Shown here piece after piece: positions 42,401 to 53,195 of a stretch of 64,000 nt of DNA; the stretch's first letter is position 1, and the number at the start of each line of letters is the position of its first letter. This stretch comes from Strongylocentrotus purpuratus (lineage: Eukaryota > Echinodermata > Echinoidea > Camarodonta > Strongylocentrotidae): assembly GCF_000002235.5 (NCBI RefSeq), contig NW_022145545.1, forward strand, positions 1,057,501-1,121,500. The letters run 5' to 3'. Under the pieces are notes generated by a model, which was not told the origin of the DNA, made no database searches, and saw only the letters and a list, made by a program, of their open reading frames with translations. The position numbers were made by a program, and so were the translations under genes.

Positions 42401-45400
42401 TGTTGTATTGCCCTTTAGGTGTCAGCCCCTGGGTCGATAGGTCAATTTTTTGGCGGGTTGCTTATTTTCCCCCTTTCGGCTGATATTTTTCAGTTTTTAA
42501 TGCTTAAATACATATTTTTTTGATTCATTAAACAATTTTTTTCTCTAAAAAACGGATAAAAAGAAACTTTTATAAAAGCCGACCGTAGATTTTAAGATTT
42601 CGGTCGGTCGCAAAGGGCAATACAACAACGTTTTTTTCGATTGTATGCCATATTTTTACTGTATATTTTCTAACAAATAGCATGGCTCTTAGATTATATC
42701 AAGATATTACTCATTTAAAGTTTTAAAACTACGTAGGACTATATTTTATTTGACTATGAGAGAACTTATTTTTCGTCTTTACCAGGACTAAAGATTACCT
42801 CGAAACAATGATCATCAATAATGTAAAATGAAAATTTCCCCCTCTATAGGCTATCTTTGAATGCACCGTCAGCATATCAGTATTTGTATTTCTTCTTACT
42901 ATTGGGACGATTGCATAATGGCAGATATGAATATTCTTGAATAATCTAAACATACTTTTCAATGTTTATACCTCATTTGACACGGATCTATATAACTTAC
43001 ATTCTTTGAGAGGTTATGTTCGTGCTTCTCGTTTTTGTTTTCAGTAAATCAACAAAGTGAGACGACTGCCGAACCCCCGATAGCGGCAACGGAAGCTCCA
43101 GTAGAACCAAGCACAGTTTCTACCATTAATTCTGTTACAAGTCAACTCATGATATCATTAAGCACACTGTTATCAACACCAGTTACAACAACAGAAACAG
43201 TAGCACCAACAATACCGACTACGACTAGACTTTTTTCTACTCATGCACCAACATCTCCAAATATCGACTTAAGCACGTTCTCCACAACTGCTACACAATC
43301 AACAACAACATCTCCCTCAACAACTAAACCGACCACCATTCCGTCAGCTTCAACTTATTCACAAACAGTAGGTACCACAGATTCCACTACCACATCATCC
43401 ACTGTGATAAATTTGTCTACAACATCATCAACAACAATAGACAATTCAACAGGCACAGTTCAACTTACAACTAAACCGACCACCATTTCGCCATCTGCAA
43501 CCTATTCACAAACAGTAGGTACCACCTTTTCCACTACCACATCATCCACTGTGGTAAATGTGTCTACAGCAACATCATCAACAACAATAGACAATTCAAC
43601 AGGCACTTTTAATTTTACAAATAAATTGACGACGATTCCACTATCCTCAACATCAGACACCACATTCACCACCATTCCCTCCACCACAAGGATATCAACA
43701 ATAGCAACAACAACATCACCTGCATCACCACCAACAATCCCAACGACAATAGACAATGTATCTACTACCGATTCAGTAACATCAAAGACCACACCTAACA
43801 TCACCTCACCATCCTCCTCATCGTCACCGACATCATCAACAGTAATAGATAATTCAACAAGAACAGGTCTACTTACAACTAAACCGACCACCATTTCGCC
43901 ATCTGCAACATATTCACAAACAGTAGGTACCACCTTTTCCGCTACCACATCATCCAATACGGTAAATGTGTCTACAACATCATCAACAACAACAACACCG
44001 TCACCAACGATACCAACGACAATAGACACTGTATCTACAACTACTAACATTTCACTCACTAAACTGACGACAATTCGCCAACCGTCAACCGATTCTCCTA
44101 CATCTTCAGCAGCTCGAGTGAATATTACAAGACAACCAAAGATTCATCCAGCCTTACCAGGTACTTTTGAATTTCTCCAAGGTAGTGTCTTCCATGTGCA
44201 TCCTAGAAAATAGACAATGAAGTGATATCAGAACATTCGGTCATAACGAAAGGCATCTTTATGCTAAATTGGACAAACACAGTCTGACGGACAAGACCCG
44301 TTCGTGAAAGCATGTTTTATTTGGGACAGGCCTACGCTACTTAATGTTGCGGGTGCTATGACGGGACAGCTAGTACCCATAGCCATCTATATACAGAGTT
44401 TGGCCAACTTGGTTTCAATTAGTTACAACTGGAATACATTATTTTGTTTTGTGCTTTCGCAACAAAGCAGTATTTGCCATACTGTGCCCAAGTCGAACCG
44501 AGTTGGCCAAACTCTCCTAATCGATGGCACTGCCAGTACCTCCTTGTAGTTGTGTAACTGCGGGACGTCGTATAAGAATGTCCCACCCGACAAATGGGTA
44601 AAAGACAGAGGGAGATAGAGAAAGATAGAGAGAGAGAGAGAGAGAGGCAGAGGGGTGGGGTGGGGGGGGGGGGAGAACGTGAACAAATCCCTGGACCCAT
44701 CCTCTTGTACAACGCCATTGTTCTCTCGCATATCATCCACCTCTTGCAATGTTTGCGATCATCAATACAACATTATAAGCTCACGTTCATATTCATCTCA
44801 ACTTGATAGATACGTGCGGTGCTCGACCGGCAGTGAATGGTAGTGATTCTGACGGGACAGCTCGTATCGTCGGTGGGATCCAGTCAGGTCCAGGGAAGTG
44901 GCCGTGGATGGGTTCGCTTCGGGATGGAACATCACACCAGTGTGGTGCCGTCTTGATACACCAAGAATGGGCCATCACAGCACACCATTGCATGTAAGTA
45001 TTGCTGCAAGGGCGGATCCAGGATGGTTTTCTTGAAGCGAGAAGGGAGGGGGGGGGCAAGTACCAGTGGACCCGCCACTCTTCTGAACCTCTTTTCGGTT
45101 CTACGACACATGCTCCAGCAACGATTGTTTCTAAACTGACCCAATTCCTAACTTTAACCCAGTGGATTCGACCCAAATCCTAGCCCTGACCATTAATCTA
45201 ACATTATTTTGGCAAAAAAAAAGGGTCGCCGGAGCAAAGTGACGAGTTACCCTCTTTTATTTCTATTCTCATATGAAAATAACCTTTTAAACACCAAACA
45301 CAATGTCATGTGTAATGAATTTTATATGGAATGTACGACATGTCAATGTACCAGTCGATCTGCATTCATGCCTATATGTGAAATAAAAAACTATTTTAGG

Positions 45401-46733
45401 GATTTTTTTAAATTGGTGTTCGGTGCGATATTAACCCTATGATTGCATGACTGGTCTCATTTCATCGTTAAGATCTTCATGCTCTCTGGTGCAATCAGGT
45501 GAAGTACTAGTCACACAATCGCAACTATTTTCGAAAAAAAATCAACTCGACGGAAGTTTAAAATCCCTGTTGTATGTCCCATAGTAGTCATGTTCAGATT
45601 ACGTAATACGTCTCTTTTTGTCATGTTCGCACATATTCATAGGTGACGCACTAAGACTATTGAAATTACCGTAGGTGAATTTTCGAAAGTAGTGGCTATC
45701 GTGTTTAAAGTTTTATTTTGATATACATAATGCTACGGTCACAAAGGTTCGTACGAACGATAATTTCGTACGAATCTCCCTGTTTTTCCTTTGTCTTCCC
45801 GAATTTCCATTGTCTGAAAATCGTTCGTACGGCGTTCGTAGCAGTTCGTAATGGCATTTGTGACCGAGGCTGTAATCAACTCAAATAACTGATGGTCGTC
45901 CATCTTGTTCATTCCATGCAGAGGATTCTTTGACAACATCGTTCTTGGGGACAACGATAATAGCAACTCAGATCCTTCACCCTACCGTGTTCAACGAAAC
46001 GTCCAACCCTTTTCCAATCCCGACTTCGACACCGTGACCGACAACGGTGACATCGCCCTGCTCTTCCTGACGGAACCCGTGGAGTTCAACGACCACGTCC
46101 AACCCCTTTGTATCAATACTTTGAAGACGGAGATGACGTCTTTCAACAACTGCTTTGTCACCGGGTGGGGCACCGATGATTTCTTCGATCGTGAGTGTTC
46201 CATGCAGATGTCATTGACGGCACTGTTGATATTTGATTCAAGAAGTCATATGGTTCTGGGCTTTGATACGTATCATCATAAAAGCACAAAAGACTTGCAG
46301 GTGTGATCCTGTCTTGAAACGTTAGATAACCATACATCGTGGTATATCATTTGTTAATTCAAAATAATAGGAATTACCATGGTTGGAAAGTACCAATAAC
46401 GATGGTGCAAAATTCTGGGAAATTCAAAGTCCTTCCCTTTACATTTGTGAGTTGTAACAATTTATTTACATTAACCATCTTGTCAAAATACATCACTGCC
46501 TTGCCTAGATTAAATCAGCTTGGTTATATATCAAGTAGTTTTATATCCCCGTCACACCCGGGCCGAAACCAGATCGAAGAAGAAAAAAAAGCATTATCTC
46601 CAATGGCCATGTTATCGGTCAGTTTGGAATTGGTTGTGCGATGTGAATAAGGTATTACCATTCAGTAATGTTATAGCACTTTAAAGCCCCTCTAAAGTGT
46701 TGGGAGCTCCAAATTTGCCAAAAATTTCTTCCC

Positions 46734-46764
<31 letters not shown>

Positions 46765-48128
46765 CTCTCTTGGAATGAGAATGACAGTAGATCGATGTCT
46801 TGCCAAACGACGCAAGTGTCACACACGGGACTTGAACCCATGACATTCGCATTTCTAACCCATTGTTTAAACCACTCGAATTTTAAAGACATTTGTATTA
46901 TTTTCTTGTGTGTTCATCCTGCAGAAAGAGCAATGAGATATCTTTTGGAGGCCAGTATACAAATGATTAACAGAAGTGTTTGCAGCGAGTGGTACCAAAC
47001 TTTCCACGTCATTACCAATCAGCACATTTGCGCAGGGGAAGAAGATGGTCGCAGGGATGCGTGTTCGGTAAGTGATGTTCTTTAAACTAAACATTAACAA
47101 ATAAAACTATATTGATAATAAAGAAGTGATGATAATTAGAATTAATTAACACTATCCTTTTCATATTCCCGTCACCTCAGTAAAAAAAAAGGGATCCACA
47201 GAAATAAAGAAAACTACACGATTTACCAAACTCCCTGTTGTATGTAGTTTAACTTTGAAATAGAGGAAATGAATTTCACAACCTGAGTCAGCAACCTTGA
47301 CACGTAATCTGGATACAAGTAAGTGGAAGTTTCTGTGATGGCAATGTTGAAAAAATAGCTGTATATTGATATGGAAAGTCCTTTAAAAAAGGTCTCTTGG
47401 AAGAAAAAAAATGTGAAAAGGTGGTGAAAAATCATACCGTTGGAATAACGCCATCCCGTCAAAATTCTATATTCTGAAAATTTTCATTAAAAATGCTTTT
47501 GGTACTTTGGACAACGTCAAGCCACACGAGTGTTGATGGGGGAGGGGGTGAGTGATGGTAATTATAATTCAGAACTATGTTGGAAAATGGAATTAAAAAA
47601 AAAATTGTCGGAAAAGCGTAAAGGACATAATAAGGACTGCCTGTTTTGTAATCATTTATTAATTCTGAGATGTAGTAAACGACTTTATTGTAAGATATTT
47701 GGCGATGTTATTGTTCACGTTTTGCAACTTATTTTAAAGCTAAAACGTAACGAATTTTTGTTTTGCCTTTTAGATAAATGTCGGCCTCGAATTGTCGAGT
47801 CGAATGTATATCTAAAGACCTGTAAACCTGAAAATGGGGTTCTCACCCCTCCGAGTCCCCTATTAAAGATCAAGTGATGTCCCTCAGAGACCTATATAAA
47901 CTATTAACACGAGACAATTATTCTGCTTTTTTTTCTTCATCTTTTACTGTATACCAGGGCGACAGTGGAGGACCTCTGCAGTGTCAAGATGGCCAAGGCA
48001 TATGGTATCTTCTGGGTGTGGTCAGCTTCGGTCAAAACTGCGGCAATCCTAGACTTCCTGGGGTCTACACCAGGGTCTCGACGCAAATCGATTTCCTTTC
48101 AGGAATTTTAGACACAAATATCAAATAA
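38591..48128 (+). CDS. Type II transmembrane serine protease with SEA and mucin-like stalk
   Basis: Eleven exons: 38591-38596, 38979-39291, 40216-40251, 40958-41076, 41401-41468, 42139-42308, 43045-44160, 44810-44993, 45922-46190, 46925-47067, 47958-48128. All are in phase, giving 864 aa. Residues 1-77 are an acidic cytoplasmic tail (EDDDDH); the helix is at about 79-104 with no signal peptide. The SEA domain is at 119-237 with Gly183-Ser184 in QGSIRIVF, the known autocleavage motif. Residues 238-609 are a Thr/Ser-rich stalk in one exon, with three repeats around TYSQTVGTT, probably heavily O-glycosylated. The trypsin domain starts with Cys612, an Arg628-Ile629 activation site (AR/IVGG), His669 (TAHHC), Asp714 (NGDIAL) and Ser811 (GDSGGP). 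Asp805 in the S1 pocket predicts Lys/Arg specificity. The first exon carries only two codons, so the start is the least certain part. A surface or shed protease; substrate unknown. Confidence 0.88.
39384..39492. repeat. (GA)n tracts in intron
   Basis: Two GAGAGA runs with a short interruption, 90 bp after the membrane exon of the SEA-protease gene. Confidence 0.9.
41500..41640 (+). mobile_element. tRNA-derived SINE-like repeat
   Basis: 41500-41571 folds like a tRNA: acceptor strands GTGTCGT and GCGACAC pair, an A-box-like TGGTATAATGG and a B box GGTTCGAATCC are present, and the anticodon arm is CTTAG/CTAAG with an 8-nt loop containing CTC. The loop size and the following body (ACGTCCTTTGACAAGACATT) make a SINE more likely than a working tRNA. 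It lies in an intron of the SEA-protease gene. Confidence 0.6.
42379..42652 (+). mobile_element. TIR element, TGTTGTATTGCCCTTT family, copy 2
   Basis: Begins AGGCCTAAAA and then TGTTGTATTGCCCTTTAGGT. Ends GGTCGGTCGCAAAGGGCAATACAAC when read in two parts, GGTCGGTCGC and AAAGGGCAATACAAC. Intronic in the SEA-protease gene. Confidence 0.7.
45007..45080. mobile_element. Short decayed G/C-tract element
   Basis: AAGGGCGGATCCAGGA at the left and GTGGACCCGCCACTC at the right are degraded versions of the GGATCC-type ends. Only 74 bp remain. It lies just inside the intron after the histidine exon. Confidence 0.45.
45105..45243. mobile_element. Miniature relative of the TU element
   Basis: GACACATGCTCCAGCAACGA matches the TU terminus GACACATGCTCCGCCGACGA at 18 of 20 positions. 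The other end, TCGCCGGAGCAAAGTGAC, is its imperfect inverse. There is no tandem array between them. Intronic. Confidence 0.55.
45731..45872. mobile_element. Miniature TIR element (GCTACGGTCACAAA)
   Basis: GCTACGGTCACAAAGGTTCG at the left is inverted at the right as TTTGTGACCGAGGC, with several TTCGTACG palindromes between. Non-coding, in the intron before the catalytic Asp exon. Confidence 0.5.
46763..46882 (-). mobile_element. tRNA-derived SINE-like repeat
   Basis: On the minus strand it reads ATTCGAGTGGTTTAAACAAT, an A-box-like start, then the B box GGGTTCAAGTCCC and a body GCGTCGTTTGGCAAGACAT that matches the body of the SINE at 41500. A (GA)n tail follows at 46735-46762. Intronic. Confidence 0.5.
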
Positions 48129-49743
48129 TGATCAGAGAGCAAACATGGCGTTTAAAGACTTTCTACAAATACGATCAAATCTAATTAAAATCTGTTATGA
48201 AGTAAGTAATGTTAATTAATGTTTCGTTAACAACTAAACAATTTGTACGCGAATTGAGAGAGATCTACGATTTCAAAGACAGTAATTGAGATGTGATTAC
48301 TAAGTGGTTCAGTCTTTCAGTAAAATGTAAAAGGAAGAAAATTCTCTTCAAAAATTAAGCTCAGACCTATCAACGTCTTTCATCCGTCTTAAATATCAGG
48401 GCTTTCTATTATATAGCTCTGCCCCTTAAGCACAATATAAAGTCATTTTGATATGCAAATATACTGACTGCAAAGAAATAAAGTATGGGTAAAACTAGTT
48501 TTGGAAGATTCCATTTGCCTATTAGGAGCTGAAATCTTTCTGAAATAGATATCTTTATTTTACTAACATTTGAAATCACATGAGCTGACGAATTAAAAAA
48601 AAAAGTTAAAAAGACATTTTGAAAATTGATAAACTAATTGCATACCAGGCATATCGAAGATGATGATTGCAAGGAGATTTGTTACATATATGTATGTAAC
48701 GTTGCATGAAGAACATTTAAAATTGTTTCATGTCGGCATAATAGTTTACGATGCAGAATCAACAATACTTTATGAAAGAAAGGTAAAGAGTTTGTTACAA
48801 ATTCGTTAAAAACAATAATCGTATACATTGAATACGATAAATCTTGTAGCTAACGCACGACTTATAAGCAAACCGCATTGTGGAACTCCTTTAAAAAAAT
48901 CAACTTCATTTTGTGTGTTTTTGTTATCAGTCATATAGACAGTTCAATGCTTATTAAAAAAATTGTATTCAAGACGTTATACAACTCAACCTCGACTAAT
49001 TTGGCATCGTTCATGTACATGAATTACAATTCTGAAACTTAAAAAAATCAGAATATAAATCTTTATCCAAATACTGAATAGTATAGGTGAGAGATTTGAT
49101 TATGAACTATAATCTCATTCATAATTTTTTAATGACTATTTATCAATATTGTGACTATTCAGAACTAAAGGGGAAATACGCAGTATAGGCTATATGGTTT
49201 TAATATACAAAATATTTTACTATGTATATTTTTATATTTTAAATAAAATGTATATATACGATATGTCGCATCAGGGATAAAGATGATCCGTATATTTTAT
49301 GAATATATCATGAATAAATAAATTAATGTACTTGTTAATGATAAATCTATGATTATTAATATTGTACGTGACTGTATATCGCTTGTGGTAATGTTTGCCA
49401 TTTAGACATTTTATTTCATATATCTATCTTTCATTGAGGAGTACGCATTCATTAGCTAGATATATTTATTGGAGGACATGTGGGGGAACGATATATTCCT
49501 ATATAAAAACAAATTATACATATTGTTCATGGCATCCGCGAAGGAAGCATATAGTCCAAATGCCATCAAAATAAATTACCTATTTCATTACGATATTACA
49601 TCCCCATCCCTCATGAAAGTTAATAGAAATGATTGGAGTAAGCAAATAATGATCTATTTCACTATAACCATGATCACGTTTTATAAATACCCCGTAGAAA
49701 GTTTTACAAGAAAAAGGAGTATGATGATGGTTGGGTAAGCAGA

Positions 49744-49777
<34 letters not shown>

Positions 49778-49930
49778 TGGAGCATGGTAAATATGGAATA
49801 ACATGCGAAAGACATTGAACAGGACAATAAAACAATGAAAAGGATGCAAGGAAGCATCACAAAAAAAAAAATTCACGATATTTCCTCCAGTGGCGATTCC
49901 TCCGTGTCAACCGCCTACACTAACCGAATT
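48129..49930. other. AT-rich intergenic region
   Basis: 3' flank of the SEA-protease gene. Very AT-rich with no gene seen. A GA microsatellite lies at 49746-49776. Confidence 0.45.
48477..48482 (+). terminator. Candidate polyadenylation signal of the SEA-protease gene
   Basis: First AATAAA after the stop codon at 48128, about 350 bp downstream. Plausible position, not proven. Confidence 0.35.
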
Positions 49931-49959
49931 GTATACTTTATAACGAACTTCTCTTTGAA

Positions 49960-51935
49960 AATAATCATGTATATGGCCTTCCCTATGAACTTGATCATAC
50001 GGTAGCTCTTCTATATGAACATGATCCTGCTGAGGGCCTTCTCTTTAAACATTATCATACTGTGGGCCTTATAACCTATGAATATGATCATGAAGTGGGC
50101 ATTCTTTATGACATTGATCATACTGTGGGCTTTATGACCTATGAATATGATCATGAAGTGGGCATTCTTTATGAACATGACCATACTGTGGGCCTTAATT
50201 ATGACCTATGAATATGATCATGAAGTGGGCATTCTTTATGACATTGATCATACTGTGGGCTTTATGACCTATGAATATGATCATAAAGTAGGCCTTCTTT
50301 CTGACTATGACCATACTGTGGGCCTTCTCTATGAAAATGACCATACTGTGGACCTTGTGATTATGATCATGAAGTGGGCCTTTTCTATGAATATGACCAT
50401 ACTGTGGGCCTTCTCTATGAATACGACCATACTGTGGACCTTCTCTATGAATATGACCATACTGTGGACACTTTTTTTTTTTTTTTGGTCTCAAATTTGA
50501 AAATTTGACATTTTGCTCCGTGGGGGGGGGGGGGGGGTAAGGTCACCTTTCTTAGGTCAGCAATGGGGGTAATTTATTTATTTATTTATTTATTTTTTAA
50601 ATAATTAAACAAAAAAAAACAAAAAAAAATCCAAAGGGGGGGGGGGGGGTTAGGAATTTTTTAGGGGGGTTTACACACATAAAAATACCAAAAGGGGGGG
50701 GGGGTTTAACCCCCAAACACCCCCCTGCGTACGCGCCTGAATACGATCATATGTTGGTCTTCTCTATGAACATGATTATGCAATAAGCCTTGTCTATGAA
50801 CATGATGTTGGTCTTCATGCTCATAGAAAAGACCAACAGTATGATCACGTTGAAGATGATCATACTGTTGGTCTTTTCTATGAACATGATTATGTAGTGA
50901 GCCTTCTCTATGAAAATGATCATACTGTTGGTCTTTTCTATGAACATGATTATGTAGTAAGCCTTCTCTATAAACATGATCATACTGTTGGTCTTCTCTA
51001 TGAACATGATTATGTAGTGAGCCATCTCTATGAACATAGTCATGCTGTGGGTCTTCTCTATGACCATGTTTATACTGTGGGCCTTCCCTATGAACATGAT
51101 CATGTTGTGGGCCTTCTCTATGAACATGATCATACTGTTGGTCTTCTCTATGAACATGATTATGTAGTGAGCCATCTCTATGAACATAGTCATGCTGTGG
51201 GTCTTCTCTATGACCATGTTTATACTGTGGGCCTTCCCTATGAACATGATTATGCAATAAGCCTTGTCTATGAACATGATGTTGGTCTTCATGCTCATAG
51301 AAAAGACCAACAGTATGATCACGTTGAACATGATCATACTGTTGGTCTTTTCTATGAACATGATTATGTAGTAAGCCTTCTCTATAAACATGATCATACT
51401 GTTGGTCTTCTCTATGAACATGATTATGTAGTGAGCCATCTCTATGAACATAGTCATGCTGTGGGTCTTCTCTATGACCATGTTTATACTGTGGGCCTTC
51501 CCTATGAACATGATCATGTTGTGGGCCTTCTCTATGAACATGATCATACTGTGGGCCTTCTTTATGAGCATGATCATATTGTAGGCCTTCGCTATAAACA
51601 TGATCATACTGTGGGCCTTCCCTATGAACATGATCATACTGTGGGCCTTATTACCTATAAACATGATCATACTGTAGGCCTTATTACCTATAAACATGAT
51701 CATACTGTAGGCCTTATTACCTATGAACATGTTCATACTGTAGGCCTTATTACCTATGAACATGGTCATACTGTAGGCCTTATTACCTATGAACATGATC
51801 ATACTGTGGGTCTTCTCTATGAACATGTTTATACTGTGGGCTTTCCCTATGAACATGATCATGCTGTGGGCCTTCCCCATGAACATGATCATGTAAATGG
51901 TATTTCTTATGAACATGATCATGATGTGGTCTTGT
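49960..51935. repeat. 30-bp minisatellite array
   Basis: More than 50 copies of a 30-bp unit close to CTATGAACATGATCATACTG then TGGGCCTTCT, interrupted at 50472-50739 by a mobile element. A higher-order repeat of about 485 bp is visible: 50757-50900 is nearly repeated at 51240-51385, including an internal inverted segment (GAAAAGACCAACAGTATGAT against its inverse). The 30-bp period is a multiple of 3, so frames of 346 (plus) and 391 (minus) codons stay open; without splice or start context neither is called a gene. Confidence 0.92.
50472..50739. mobile_element. 5'-degraded CGTACG-end G/C-tract element
   Basis: The right end CCTGCGTACGCGCCTG equals that of the element at 9863-10154, and the body shares TTACACACATAAAAATACCA. 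No matching left terminus was found; the left limit is taken where the minisatellite is interrupted by a poly-T run. Confidence 0.65.
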
Positions 51936-52096
51936 GATTATGATGTAGTGGGGATTCCCCGCTTCCCTTTGACCTTTGTAATGACGCAGACATATTGTAT
52001 AACGTATAACGTATTCAAACATCATTGCAACCGCCACGTATACATCCTAAATTTGTTTCCATATCTGATATATTTGATGAGCCTGATGTCGAAACA

Positions 52097-53007
52097 ATGG
52101 CTGTGAAAATGGTAGATGTGTGCATTTCTCTCAACCATTATTTACCAATGATACTGACATTGTGCGCCATAGCAACGTGTAAGTATTGCTTCATGGTTGA
52201 ACCATGTATATGGTAGGGAACAATGCTGGTATATTAACAAAACCCGTTGATGAACATTATGTGCTAGTGAATGTGAATGTCTTTGTTTGGTGCATGGCTT
52301 TCAATGATGTGACTATGTAAAGCAGGGATTTTAAATGAATTTCTGTTTGCCGCATTTGTGATATCAATATCAATTTTTTTTAAGTGCAATGTATTGAATG
52401 AAATCACGATAAGAAAATTGCATATCGGCATAGGATGAATGCTTAAAATGGTAATTGCAGGTGGTAATTGGGCCTCCATTTAGAAGGTAATTTAAACAAT
52501 GGCGTAATAACCGGGGGGGGGGGGGCTGGGGGACTATCCTTTCGCCTCCATTGTTTTTGGCTGAAAGCCCCTTATTTTGTGCATCTACATATAGATATCA
52601 GATCAATTTCTTAATATACTTATCAATATACTTATTCTAATGGTTAGACTCAACTTTAGAAGAAAGGCATTGGTCAATGTAAGTAACTTTTTCTTCAAAT
52701 TGTATTATTACAAGAAATTAAAGTCTGAGCAAAGTGTGATTAAAAATAAGAAAGTTATGAATTTTTGAAGTTGTGATCTATCAAATACAAATTGGCAACT
52801 CTGTGACGTATCATACGAGCTCTCCTTCTATTTGCGTTGTGCATATTATTCCATAAAATTACGTTTTCTACGTTATTGATGACGGAATATATTTGTTCCT
52901 TGCGGGGTTGTAAGCAGGGGCGTACGCAGGGGGGTGGGGTTTTGGGGTTCAAACCCCCCCCCCTTTTTTTTTTTGTTTTTTTTGTTTTTTTTGTTTTTTG
53001 TTTTTTA

Positions 53008-53040
<33 letters not shown>

Positions 53041-53157
53041 TATACCCACGGCTAACCTAAATAACTAAATAAGTGACCTTACCCCCCCCCAAGAAGAAAA
53101 ATGTCAAATTTTGAAATTTTGAGACCCCCCCCCCCCCCCAAAAAAAAGTGTCCGCTT

Positions 53158-53195
<38 letters not shown>

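Noticed and set aside
43502..44059. 185-codon minus-strand frame rich in Val, Asp and Gly
   Set aside because: Antisense shadow of the Thr/Ser-rich stalk exon, whose ACA/ACC/TCA codons leave no stops on the other strand.
47530..47877. 115-codon frame in the last intron of the SEA-protease gene
   Set aside because: Has no recognisable domain and interrupts the exon order; the GDSGGP exon follows directly at 47958 in the correct phase.
50747..51937. Open frames of 346 (plus) and 391 (minus) codons with HDHTVGLLYE-type repeats
   Set aside because: By-product of the 30-bp minisatellite period; open on both strands equally.
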